A DNA stretch of 43,618 nt from Bacteroidota bacterium (GTDB lineage: Bacteria; Bacteroidota; Bacteroidia; Bacteroidales; F082), in NCBI GenBank assembly GCA_023396415.1, contig JAEWWJ010000080.1, forward strand, positions 1 through 43,618. Reading direction: 5' to 3'. The notes below the pieces were generated by a model, which was not told the DNA's origin, searched no databases, and saw nothing but the letters and a program-made list of their open reading frames with translations. A program made the position numbers and the translations under genes. This document shows positions 32,567 to 40,827 of the stretch, one piece after another. Numbering within the stretch: the first letter of the stretch is position 1; each line of letters begins with the position of its first letter.

Positions 32567-33763
32567 TTACAATTTCTTTAAAAGCTGAAGCGCAATGGCA
32601 GTCATGGTTCCAATTCCGATTTCGAGGCTGCTTTCGTCAATATCAAAGGTGGGGGTATGCAGGTTTGCGTCAATTCCTTTTGTGCTGTTTCCGGTTCCAA
32701 GCCGAAAAAAACAAGCAGGAACCTGGTGTGAATACCAAGCAAAGTCTTCGGCAGTCATGCGTTGATCGAGTCGAACCACGTTTTTGCTGCCGAGGAAACC
32801 ATTGGCAGCATCTTGTGCCTTTTGGGTGGTAGCGGCTTCGTTGATCAGCACCGGATAACCTTTTTCAATAAAAACTTCGGCAGCGCATCCCGCGGCTGCG
32901 GCGGTGTGTTGTGCAATACTTTCGATAAGCTTATGCGCCCTTTCACGCCATGTTTCATCAAAAGTTCTAAAAGTACCTTGAATCAACACCTCCGATGGGA
33001 TGATATTGTAAGCACCTTGGGCCATGAAACGTCCGAACGAGAGCACCGTTGGGATGAGTGGTGGTGCATTTCTACTGCTGATTTGTTGTAGGTTAACCAC
33101 AGTTTGTGCTGCCGCAACAACGGTATCGTTGATCTGGTCGGGCATGGCGGCATGGCCTCCTTTTCCTTTTACTTTGATGTTGATTTCATCTGCCGAGGCC
33201 ATATACGGGCCTTCGCGAAAGCCCACTTTTCCGACTTCCAAGGTTGGAAAAACATGCAATCCAACAATTGCCTTCACCTTTGGGTTGGTCAATACTCCGG
33301 CCTCAATCATGGCCAATGCCCCACCGGGAAGTTTTTCTTCCGCGGGTTGAAACAAGAGCTTTACGCTGCCGTGAAAACGATGGCGAAGTTGGTGTAAAAG
33401 CTGGGCTACTGCCAATAAAATCGCGGTGTGGGCATCGTGTCCACAGGCGTGCATCACACCCGGATTCACGGAACAATAGTCGTGGCTATTGGTTTCAAAA
33501 ATAGGCAAGGCGTCCGTATCGGCGCGCAAAGCAATGCAGTCTTCATCAGGTTTTAGGCCTTCGATCAGGGCTACAACACCGTGGCCTGCCACCTGTGTTT
33601 GGTGTGCAATGCCATATGAAGTGAGTTTTCCGGAAATAAAGGCAGCGGTTTCTTTTTCTTGAAAACTGAGTTCGGGATGCCGATGGAGGTGCCGGCGGTT
33701 GGCAATGGCTTCGGTTGAGGCTTCGCGTGCTAAAAGCTGTATCTCTTGATTGAGTTGATCCAT
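32567..33763 (-). CDS. M20-family metal-dependent amidohydrolase
   Basis: The 398-residue protein belongs to the M20D branch (N-acyl-amino-acid and IAA-amino-acid hydrolases). Metal-binding segments are VMHACGHDAHTAILL, with the Cys-His typical of the branch, and LLFQPAEEKLPGGALAMIEA, with the Glu pair. The dimerisation domain contains GKGGHAAMPDQINDTV, and the last ligand His is in DANLHTPTFDIDE. It probably releases an amino acid from an N-acyl or similar conjugate in the cytoplasm. The frame is open to 33787 only through a TTG inside the promoter element; the ATG at 33763 (MDQLNQEIQLL) is preferred. It leads the group with mtnA. Confidence 0.92.
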   Translation of the reverse strand: MDQLNQEIQLLAREASTEAIANRRHLHRHPELSFQEKETAAFISGKLTSYGIAHQTQVAGHGVVALIEGLKPDEDCIALRADTDALPIFETNSHDYCSVNPGVMHACGHDAHTAILLAVAQLLHQLRHRFHGSVKLLFQPAEEKLPGGALAMIEAGVLTNPKVKAIVGLHVFPTLEVGKVGFREGPYMASADEINIKVKGKGGHAAMPDQINDTVVAAAQTVVNLQQISSRNAPPLIPTVLSFGRFMAQGAYNIIPSEVLIQGTFRTFDETWRERAHKLIESIAQHTAAAAGCAAEVFIEKGYPVLINEAATTQKAQDAANGFLGSKNVVRLDQRMTAEDFAWYSHQVPACFFRLGTGNSTKGIDANLHTPTFDIDESSLEIGIGTMTAIALQLLKKL

Positions 33764-33784
33764 AAATAAATGCTTACTTATGGG

Positions 33785-33792
33785 CAAAGGTA
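33785..33792 (-). promoter_or_regulatory. -7 promoter element of the amidohydrolase/mtnA group
   Basis: TACCTTTG on the minus strand fits TAnnTTTG and lies 22 bases before the ATG at 33763. It helps to reject the longer TTG start at 33787. Confidence 0.5.
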
Positions 33793-33819
33793 AACGAAAA
33801 ATAGTTGTTGATGCGCCGT

Positions 33820-34941
33820 CTAATGGTGTAGTTTCCTGATGTCAAAAGTATTGTCCATCATCAGTTTTTCATCAAAGGCATTGGCGATGCGTTCCCAGGG
33901 CACAATCTTGAAGTTTTGTGTGGTATCGCGGCCATTTTCTCTGTTCTTGCCATCTTGAGCAATGAATAATCCGTAAGGGAATTTTTCTCCCAAGGCAAGG
34001 TTGATCACGCCAATGCCATCGGTGTCTTTTACGCCATCGGTAGTTTCGCCATCCACAATGCTGAAGCAGCCTACAAAATTATTTCTGCCGTGGCGCTCAT
34101 ACACGGCATAGGTGTTGAGGCCTTGAATGGAAACCAACAAATAGCCTTTTCCATCGGCAGCATAATAAATGGTAAGGCCTTCAATGTCGCGGGACATATA
34201 AGGTGCTGTAGTGTCAGCAACCAATTTTCGCTCTTGTGGCATATTTGGATCAGCAAAATACTTCCAGATGCCAAAGGTTTCTTCACCTATGTAGAAATAT
34301 CCATGCTCGTCATCAGCCACGCAGCCTTCGACTTGTAAACCAACATCGAAGCTTCTGATTAGGCGGGCATCTATAGTGTTTTCGGGGGTAGCAAACAGTT
34401 CCCATTGCTCTGTTTCGCCATCTTTGCTATTCATAAAGGCGTAAAAAATACCTGTGGAAACGTTTCTGTACAAGCAAAAACCATACACTTCTTCGAGTTT
34501 AGAAATAATGGTGCGTGCAGCAACATTGTATAAAATACCTGAATCGGGATCAACGGCATAAATGGAAATGGCGTTGTAAGAGAGGTTGCTGGCCGCTACA
34601 ATATCTACCTTGCGATCGCCCAACGGAAAGCCGTAGCGTGTGTCCACATTGTTGACCCTGCCATCGGAAATAAATTGCTTTTCATGTCCTTGAAGATCGT
34701 AAACCACCAAACCTGCTTTTTTATTGGTGGTAATGATAAGGCTTTTTGATGCATCGGTGGGGTGAACCCAAATTGCCGGATCATCAGCCGAATCACCGGG
34801 TGTATCCATTGGCGGTGTTTCTATGCTGGCTGTTACTTCAACACAGGGGAAGTCGGCTTTTGTTTTACCCCATTGGGAGATAAAATCGCAGGATGTGGTT
34901 GAAGCCAGCAAGAGCAGGGCAATGAAGTAGATTTTTTTCAT
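33820..34941 (-). CDS. Beta-propeller phytase lipoprotein
   Basis: The 373-residue protein has a lipoprotein signal peptide (ASTTSC) and matches beta-propeller (alkaline, calcium-dependent) phytases across its length. Key segments are DSADDPAIWVHP, near the start, GRVNNVDTRYGFPLG, VEGCVADDEHGYFYIGEE, and SRDIEGLTIYYAADGKGYLL, followed by VSIQG and later a DTDGIGVIN segment. The acidic residues in these segments bind calcium and phosphate in known structures. It should release phosphate from phytate at the cell surface or in the periplasm. It has no phosphate-uptake genes beside it and is divergent from rbfA. TATTTTTG at 35102-35109 is a distant promoter candidate. Confidence 0.93.
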   Translation of the reverse strand: MKKIYFIALLLLASTTSCDFISQWGKTKADFPCVEVTASIETPPMDTPGDSADDPAIWVHPTDASKSLIITTNKKAGLVVYDLQGHEKQFISDGRVNNVDTRYGFPLGDRKVDIVAASNLSYNAISIYAVDPDSGILYNVAARTIISKLEEVYGFCLYRNVSTGIFYAFMNSKDGETEQWELFATPENTIDARLIRSFDVGLQVEGCVADDEHGYFYIGEETFGIWKYFADPNMPQERKLVADTTAPYMSRDIEGLTIYYAADGKGYLLVSIQGLNTYAVYERHGRNNFVGCFSIVDGETTDGVKDTDGIGVINLALGEKFPYGLFIAQDGKNRENGRDTTQNFKIVPWERIANAFDEKLMMDNTFDIRKLHH

Positions 34942-35101
34942 TTGATGGATTTTTCGTTGAAAACAATTCGGTAATGATAACGTAAATTATTCATTTCAAG
35001 CACTTTGTTTAAAAATAGCCGACAAATACCCTTTGATGGTTTAAGCAAGCGATTGACGTATTGTTGGGCAATAGTTACCGAATTTGATTCTTAATTGGCT
35101 G

Positions 35102-35109
35102 CAAAAATA
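35102..35109 (-). promoter_or_regulatory. Possible phytase promoter element
   Basis: TATTTTTG on the minus strand fits TAnnTTTG but lies about 160 bases before the phytase ATG, which would mean a long leader. I see no riboswitch-like fold in that leader. Confidence 0.3.
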
Positions 35110-35225
35110 AGCTACAATTGTATTTTTCCTATCTGTTTAAGGTTAAGTTTTTATGAATTTAATGGTTAGTCAGTGTTTTGGTAGTTTTGAAAAGGAGTAT
35201 TTCGCATGTGAGCGGTGGTTTTTCG

Positions 35226-35233
35226 TATTTTTG
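35226..35233 (+). promoter_or_regulatory. -7 promoter element of rbfA, near-leaderless
   Basis: TATTTTTG ends only four bases before the ATG at 35238. With the usual 6-7 base spacing to the start of transcription, the mRNA would be leaderless or nearly so. Confidence 0.45.
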
Positions 35234-35237
35234 CCGC

Positions 35238-35579
35238 ATGGAAACACAACGTCAACAAAAAATATCAAGCTTGCTCTATCGCGAGCTGAGTCAAATCATA
35301 CAGACCGACTTAAAAGCACTCAGCATTGGCACAATGGTCACCGTAACCAAAGTACAAATTTCACCCGATTTGTCTATTGCCAAAGTTTATCTTAGTATTT
35401 TCAGCGCTACCAAAAAGCAAGGAATCATCGAACGGTTTCGCGAACGCAGCGGCGAGGTAAGAGGGATTTTAGGAAACAGGGTCCGCCACCAATTGAGAAT
35501 CATCCCACAATTGCAGTTTTTTATTGATGATTCTTTGGACTATATTGAAAAAATTGACGAACTGCTGAAAGGCGAATAA
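35238..35579 (+). CDS. rbfA: 30S ribosome-binding factor A
   Basis: The 113-residue protein assists late maturation of the 30S subunit and 16S rRNA 5' end. It has the KH-like RbfA fold: METQRQQKISSLLYRELSQI at the start, VTVTKVQISPDLSIAKVYLS in the middle and the late LRIIPQLQFFIDDSLDYIEK. The frame is open to 35178, but the family starts at this Met and the promoter lies in the extra part. It heads a three-gene plus-strand group with a methyltransferase and an FtsX-type permease. Confidence 0.95.
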   Translation: METQRQQKISSLLYRELSQIIQTDLKALSIGTMVTVTKVQISPDLSIAKVYLSIFSATKKQGIIERFRERSGEVRGILGNRVRHQLRIIPQLQFFIDDSLDYIEKIDELLKGE

Positions 35580-35592
35580 TTTCAGATAAGGA

Positions 35593-36417
35593 ATGCAGTA
35601 CGACCCCATAAAACGCAGTCTTGGAAGTGTTTTCAATCGGTCTTCCGGCTTGCGCCGTTTGTTTTATCGCCTTTTGGATCTCTTGCTTTTGCGCACTTGG
35701 CACATTAAAAAGCAGATGCGCTTGTGGGCCAAATCACAAACAAAACCAGCACATGTGCTGGATGCCGGCTCAGGATTCGGGCAATATGTGTATTATCTCT
35801 CGCGCAAATTTCCAAAATGGAAGATCCTTGGGTTGGATGTGAAGGAGGAACAAATTGCCGATTGTAACCAATTCTTTTCTAAGATTGGAGCCACCGGTGT
35901 TCATTTTGAAACAGCTGATCTCACCCAATTGACCTTCGATCAACGTTTCGACCTGGTGTTGTGTGTGGATGTGATGGAACATATTGAAGAAGACCGAAAG
36001 GTGTTAAGCAATTATTACCATAGCTTAAAAAACGGCGGTATGTTACTAATTTCTACACCTTCAGACCAAGGAGGCTCCGATGTGCATGATCATGATCATG
36101 GTGTAGAAGGAGCAGTTGGTTTCATTGATGAGCATGTGCGCGATGGGTACGGCATTGCCGAACTGGATGAAAAGCTAAAAACAGCAGGCTTCAGCCGCAC
36201 CGAAATCCATTATCAATATGGTCCTCCGGGCCGTTTGTCATGGCTGCTTTCCATGAAATACCCTATCCAACTGCTCAATACCTCACGTTTGTTTTTTATT
36301 GTACTTCCTTTTTATTATGTACTCTTCTTCCCGCTTTGTTTGCTGCTGAATGTGCTCGATGTGCGGATGAACCATAGCACCGGCACCGGCCTTATTGCCA
36401 GGGCTTGGAAAGAATAA
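35593..36417 (+). CDS. Class I SAM-dependent methyltransferase with C-terminal membrane helix
   Basis: The 274-residue protein has the SAM-binding motifs VLDAGSGFGQYVYYL (about residues 54-68), KILGLDVKEEQIADC, FDLVLCVDVMEHIEEDRKVL and LKNGGMLLISTPS. The His/Asp-rich GGSDVHDHDHGVEG follows. A hydrophobic stretch near residues 232-255 (LFFIVLPFYYVLFFPLCLLL) should anchor it to the inner membrane, which suggests a lipid or lipid-linked substrate; the substrate cannot be named. It begins 13 bases after rbfA and precedes the LolC/E-like permease. Confidence 0.88.
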   Translation: MQYDPIKRSLGSVFNRSSGLRRLFYRLLDLLLLRTWHIKKQMRLWAKSQTKPAHVLDAGSGFGQYVYYLSRKFPKWKILGLDVKEEQIADCNQFFSKIGATGVHFETADLTQLTFDQRFDLVLCVDVMEHIEEDRKVLSNYYHSLKNGGMLLISTPSDQGGSDVHDHDHGVEGAVGFIDEHVRDGYGIAELDEKLKTAGFSRTEIHYQYGPPGRLSWLLSMKYPIQLLNTSRLFFIVLPFYYVLFFPLCLLLNVLDVRMNHSTGTGLIARAWKE

Positions 36418-36447
36418 TCGGTCTCGTTTCATCATAAATCAATTGGA

Positions 36448-37671
36448 TTGAACCTTCCCTTTTATATCGCAAAAAGGTATCTTGTGGCAAAAAAGAGCCA
36501 CAACCTTATCAATGTCATCACTATGATTTCGGTGGTCGGCGTAGGTATTGGAGCCTTTGCATTGATTGTGGTTCTGTCGGTTTTCAATGGCTTCGAAAAG
36601 GTGATCGGCACGATGGTAGATGCCACAACTCCCGATCTTTTGGTTACACCCAAAACCGGCAAATGGATTGATTTGAATACTTTTCCGCTTGCCAATATCC
36701 AAGCTATTGATGGCGTAAACACTGTGGTTGAGGTAATTGAGGAGGATGTGCTTTTCAGGTACAACGACAAGCAGCATATTGGCCGAATCAAAGGTGTGGC
36801 CAAGAGCTTTGAAGGATTACTGCTTTTGGACAGCTTGTTGGTTGAAGGAAGTGCGTTGTTGTCGAAAGACAATCTGCAACAAGCTGTGGCCGGAGTAGGT
36901 GTGGCTTGGTTTTTAGGTCTGCCGCATGAAAGTGCCTTCGACCTGTTGCAGGTGTATGCACCACGCCGCGGGAATCCTTCTTCGTTTAGTCTTGACAACG
37001 GTTTTCGTGTGGAATCTATCAGGGTGGGAGGGCTGTTCTCATCGCAACAAGATTATGATGGCCAAATGGTGTATGTGCCGCTGGCTTTTGCACGCCGTTT
37101 GTTGGAACTTGAAAATCAAGCCTCCTCGGTGGAGGTGTACCTCAAAAGTGGCGATAAGAGAGGACAAATTCAAAAAAATATCGCAGCTATGACAGGCGTT
37201 GGTTTTCAGGTGAAAGACCGCTACCAACAGCAGGAAACCCTTTTCAATATTATGAAAAGTGAAAAGTGGGCCATTTTCATTATCCTAACGTTCATTCTTT
37301 TTATGGCTACCTTCAACGTAATTGGCTCGTTGACCATGCTGGTGGTGGACAAGCAAAAAGACACGCAGATATTGAGGCAGTTAGGGGCTTCAAACACATT
37401 CATCAGCCGGCTTTTCTTAATGGAAGGCCTGCTGATTTCAACGGCAGGAGGTCTTATCGGTTTGGTTTTGGGTGTGTTTTTGGTGTGGCTGCAAGAATTT
37501 TTTGGTCTTATCCGTTTGGGCGATGGCACGGGTGCTTTCATCATTGATGCCTATCCTGTGGATTTGCAAATGACTGATGTGCTGTCGGTTTTGCTCACGG
37601 TATTGGTCATTGGTGGGCTTTCGTCATTCCTTACCGTGCAACGGCTTTCTCGAAAAATAAACCGTTCTTAG
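36448..37671 (+). CDS. LolC/LolE-like FtsX-family ABC permease
   Basis: The 407-residue protein has the family layout: one N-terminal helix (about residues 22-48, VITMISVVGVGIGAFALIVV), a large periplasmic MacB-like domain (about 50-265), then three helices (about 272-298, 320-350 and 370-392). The start MNLPFYIAKRYLVAKKS is typical of lipoprotein-releasing permeases. Translation must start at TTG 36448, because no ATG lies between it and the in-frame stop of the previous gene. It probably works with a LolD-type ATPase, not encoded here, to release lipoproteins or another substrate. Its TAG stop overlaps the rsmA stop on the other strand. Confidence 0.92.
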   Translation: MNLPFYIAKRYLVAKKSHNLINVITMISVVGVGIGAFALIVVLSVFNGFEKVIGTMVDATTPDLLVTPKTGKWIDLNTFPLANIQAIDGVNTVVEVIEEDVLFRYNDKQHIGRIKGVAKSFEGLLLLDSLLVEGSALLSKDNLQQAVAGVGVAWFLGLPHESAFDLLQVYAPRRGNPSSFSLDNGFRVESIRVGGLFSSQQDYDGQMVYVPLAFARRLLELENQASSVEVYLKSGDKRGQIQKNIAAMTGVGFQVKDRYQQQETLFNIMKSEKWAIFIILTFILFMATFNVIGSLTMLVVDKQKDTQILRQLGASNTFISRLFLMEGLLISTAGGLIGLVLGVFLVWLQEFFGLIRLGDGTGAFIIDAYPVDLQMTDVLSVLLTVLVIGGLSSFLTVQRLSRKINRS

Positions 37672-38453
37672 TCTTTTCTTGAAGCACTTTGTTCGCGCTC
37701 AGCTTCAATCATTAAGGTGATCTTTACAAAGTCAGAAACCGCCAGCTGTTCAGCTCTTTTGTTAAAAATATCTTCTAAACGGATGGCTGGAGTAAGAAAA
37801 TCGCTCAAGGCATTGCGCAAGGTTTTGCGTCGCTGATTAAATCCCTTTTTTACAACTTGTTGAAAAAGCACTTCGTTGCAGCCCAAACTGTCGGTTTTGT
37901 TGCGTTTGAGGCTGATTACTGCCGATTTCACTTTTGGAGGGGGGTTAAAAACTTGCTCGCCCACCGTGAAATGGTATTCAATGGTGTACCAAGCCTGGAG
38001 CAAAACACTTAAAATACCGTATGTTTTGTTGCCTGGTCCGGATGCCAACCGCTCTGCCACTTCTTTTTGAATCATGCAAACTACCTCATCCACAGTGTTT
38101 TTGTAATTTAGGACTTGAAAAAATATCTGACTGCTGATGTTGTATGGAAAATTGCCAATAAGGGTGAGCGGGCTGCCATAGCCGCTAAGGTCTTCTTTCA
38201 AAAAATCGGATAGTGAAATTTTCTTTTCTAACTCCGGAAAATGACTGTAGAGATATTCCACCGACTCTTCGTCAATCTCAACAATGTGCAACCGATCAAG
38301 GTGATCTTGGATAAGGAAGCGTGTCAGCACCCCGGTTCCTGCGCCTATTTCAATGATTTTTCCTTCGCTTTGCGCAATAAGGCCCACAATTTTGCGTGCG
38401 ATATTTTGGTCGGTAAGAAAATGTTGTCCAAGATGCTTTTTAGGTCGTACCAT
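37668..38453 (-). CDS. rsmA: 16S rRNA dimethyladenosine transferase
   Basis: The 261-residue enzyme (KsgA) dimethylates two adjacent adenines near the 3' end of 16S rRNA during 30S assembly. Hallmarks are RPKKHLGQHFLTDQNIARKI at the start, the SAM motif IIEIGAGTGVLT and the catalytic NFPYN in LTLIGNFPYNISSQIF. Length and start are normal. It is the last gene of the serS, lipoprotein, TPR, rsmA series, 12 bases after the TPR gene. Its stop codon overlaps that of the convergent permease by 3 bases. Confidence 0.96.
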   Translation of the reverse strand: MVRPKKHLGQHFLTDQNIARKIVGLIAQSEGKIIEIGAGTGVLTRFLIQDHLDRLHIVEIDEESVEYLYSHFPELEKKISLSDFLKEDLSGYGSPLTLIGNFPYNISSQIFFQVLNYKNTVDEVVCMIQKEVAERLASGPGNKTYGILSVLLQAWYTIEYHFTVGEQVFNPPPKVKSAVISLKRNKTDSLGCNEVLFQQVVKKGFNQRRKTLRNALSDFLTPAIRLEDIFNKRAEQLAVSDFVKITLMIEAEREQSASRKD

Positions 38454-38465
38454 TGAAGGGAAAGT

Positions 38466-40328
38466 TTATTGGTCGCCACGCAAAAGGCGATATTTTTGGC
38501 GTGCTTGCGCTGCAAAAATACTGGCAGGATAATTATTGAAAACGATTTCGTAGCATTTACGGGCTCTTTCGGTGTTTTGCAGGTGGCTTTCGTTGATTTG
38601 GCCGCAGCGAAACAAGGCATCATCAGCGAGATAATGATCGCCAAAACGGGTATAGAGTAGCGTCAACAAACTGTCGGCCAAGCTAAACTCTTTTTTTTGG
38701 GTGGCCAACTCAGCCTTTTTGAGAAAGATCAATGGTTGAATGGCAATACTTTTGTTGTTTTCGGATAGTGAATCGAGCAGAAAAAGGGCTTCGGCATCGC
38801 GTTTTTGCCACAGCCGCAAGTCGGCTTTAGCGAAGACTTTCAGGCTAAGACCGGTAGTGTCGTCAATGAGGTTGTCTCTGATGATCAACGATAACTGAAG
38901 GGCATCATTGGCAATGAGCTTGGAGGTGGCTGTTTTGAGAATATCCAACTGGCTTTGGGCCCAGGCAAACTCACCGATATAGTACCTTAAACGGGCATTT
39001 CTAAACCTGGCTTCGTGTCCGGAAGGCTCGTTTTTCATGGCTTTGTCAATCTGACTGTAAATCAAGGTAGCTTCCCACACCTCATCTTGAAACAGTAACA
39101 GGTCGGCTTTCAGCATTTTAGTTTCAGCTACTTCGTTGGGCATCAACCCTAAAGCCAATGTTTTTTCAAGAAGCTCATCGGCCTGAAGAGGCTGTTTTAA
39201 GTTGTAACCAAGGATGGCAGCCCTGATCAACGCTAAGGAAAATGTTTGTCGGTTGAAGCCGGCCTCTTCAAAAAAACGTTCAATATCATCGGCAACAACG
39301 GCCATCGCCTCGTTTGATGCGACAGGTTTTTCGTTTTCGATGTGGTACCTTGCAGTGATGTCGCCGCTCAAGGCATTGAAATAAAATGCACCGTTGCGTC
39401 CTTTTTTGACGATGTATTGAAACCCATCGCGGGCAACTTTGTTTTGACCGTTGGCCAAACTGATTTCGGCCAGTTCAATGATGCGTTGATCTTGATCGCC
39501 CAATCGGCGGTCGAGGGCAAGCGCTTGAATCAGTGCCATTTCAAAGTCTTTTTCTTGTAAGGCAAACCAAATCAACAGGTCGGTGTAAAGGATTTTATCC
39601 GGCTCTTTTTGGGCTTTGTCTAAGATTTTTTCTCTCACCAAAGCTGCCATCGTATTGTCCACATCCATCATCATCATAGCTTGTATACGGCTTTTGATGA
39701 GGTCGGCTTGCTCAGGATTGGCCTGCATGGCAGCAAGATACGCATCCATCATGGCATTGTAATTGCCCGTGAGCTGATACAGATAGGAGCGTTCCAACCA
39801 AAAACCGTATCCCACACCGGGTAAAAGACTTCCTTTTGTATAGGCTTCAAGGGCGTAGTCGTCGAGATTGCGTACCCTAAAAGCATTGGCAGTGAGGTGA
39901 ATAACATTGCGGTCGGCGGGCATCTCCTGTATCAGCTCGTTAAAAATTTGTTGTGATTTCTTGTCTTCACCTTTTAGTTTGAGCACATAGCCATAATCTA
40001 CCTTGTTTTGAACGTTTTTCTGGTTGCGCAACTCGCGTTTGGCCGAGCGTTCGGCTTCATCCAACTGCTTGAGCTGGATCAAACATTCAAAATAATTGTT
40101 GTAATAATATTGTGCGCGGTGTTTTTCGTACAGCTTTAAATAAAGGATTTTAGCGTTTTCCCAATCACGGTTGCGGAAAAATTCGGCGGCCGACTGATCG
40201 TCAATCAGTCTGTTGTCTTGCGGAGGTGCGGCAATGGGCTGCTGTTGGGCACAAACGGGGTGCGGCCACAACAGACTTTGAAGCACAAAAAACAAAGTCA
40301 ACACTAAAGGTAGCAGGTTTCTACTCAT
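38466..40328 (-). CDS. Exported TPR-repeat protein
   Basis: The 620-residue protein has a signal peptide (about 1-28, HPVCAQQQ) and then helix pairs of the TPR type almost to the end. Clear repeats include AAEFFRNRDWENAKILYLKL, GYGFWLERSYLYQLTGNYNA, FRNARLRYYIGEFAWAQSQL and DDALFRCGQINESHLQNTER, followed by ARKCYEIVFNNYPAS. The last resembles YbgF/BamD-type tails. It is probably a periplasmic scaffold, perhaps in envelope assembly. It overlaps the end of the small lipoprotein gene by 8 bases, and the two may act together. Confidence 0.88.
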   Translation of the reverse strand: MSRNLLPLVLTLFFVLQSLLWPHPVCAQQQPIAAPPQDNRLIDDQSAAEFFRNRDWENAKILYLKLYEKHRAQYYYNNYFECLIQLKQLDEAERSAKRELRNQKNVQNKVDYGYVLKLKGEDKKSQQIFNELIQEMPADRNVIHLTANAFRVRNLDDYALEAYTKGSLLPGVGYGFWLERSYLYQLTGNYNAMMDAYLAAMQANPEQADLIKSRIQAMMMMDVDNTMAALVREKILDKAQKEPDKILYTDLLIWFALQEKDFEMALIQALALDRRLGDQDQRIIELAEISLANGQNKVARDGFQYIVKKGRNGAFYFNALSGDITARYHIENEKPVASNEAMAVVADDIERFFEEAGFNRQTFSLALIRAAILGYNLKQPLQADELLEKTLALGLMPNEVAETKMLKADLLLFQDEVWEATLIYSQIDKAMKNEPSGHEARFRNARLRYYIGEFAWAQSQLDILKTATSKLIANDALQLSLIIRDNLIDDTTGLSLKVFAKADLRLWQKRDAEALFLLDSLSENNKSIAIQPLIFLKKAELATQKKEFSLADSLLTLLYTRFGDHYLADDALFRCGQINESHLQNTERARKCYEIVFNNYPASIFAAQARQKYRLLRGDQ

Positions 40329-40827
40329 GCTTTAGTGCTTTATCTAATGTTTCAACCAGTAGTTCTTGGGCGTAAAAGCGCGAAAGGAGGTAATCTGTTT
40401 GTTCGTTGAACAACGAAACTCTAATGTTGAACTCATTGATTTTCAGTAAAAGGTCGGCGTTTTTATCGTCTTGCAGATAAAGGTTTTCCCGAAGGCTTTT
40501 CACCGATTTTTCTGTAACGGCTATTTCGTTAAGGATCGCGGTTTTATGGTCATCAAACGAAAGGAGAAATTTTTGCGCCGTTTTCAGCGATGACAATGCC
40601 GCTTCGTTGGCTTGCCAGTTGGAATTGATGAGGTGCTGCGCAACTTTTTCGTTCAAATGATCCAAATAAGACGGTTCAATGGCCGAAAGTCGTCCATTAA
40701 AGTCGTTCATTACCAATAATAACGAATCGAGGGCACGCACTTCTGCTTGATGCTTTTTGGTGTTTGGGGTACATGCGGCAAAAAAAAGCAACAAGGCAAA
40801 AAGGGCCAATGGAAGGGTTTTATTCAA
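40321..40827 (-). CDS. Small coiled-coil lipoprotein of unknown function
   Basis: The protein is about 168 residues: a lipoprotein signal (LNKTLPLALFALLLFFAAC) and then mostly helical, coiled-coil-like sequence (HQAEVRALDSLLLVMNDFNG, FNEQTDYLLSRFYAQELLVE). The frame is open into serS up to 40941. I chose the TTG at 40827 (MNKTLPLALF), which overlaps serS by 8 bases and gives a normal signal peptide; TTG 40836 and ATG 40878 or 40881 are alternatives, the latter with an overlong N-terminus. It sits between serS and the TPR gene, overlapping both, so it is made from one transcript. No family is recognised. Confidence 0.75.
   Translation of the reverse strand: MNKTLPLALFALLLFFAACTPNTKKHQAEVRALDSLLLVMNDFNGRLSAIEPSYLDHLNEKVAQHLINSNWQANEAALSSLKTAQKFLLSFDDHKTAILNEIAVTEKSVKSLRENLYLQDDKNADLLLKINEFNIRVSLFNEQTDYLLSRFYAQELLVETLDKALKHE

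Noticed and set aside
34942..35237. Riboswitch or tRNA in the phytase/rbfA gap
   Set aside because: I found no cloverleaf and no recognisable riboswitch core; only promoter-like elements.
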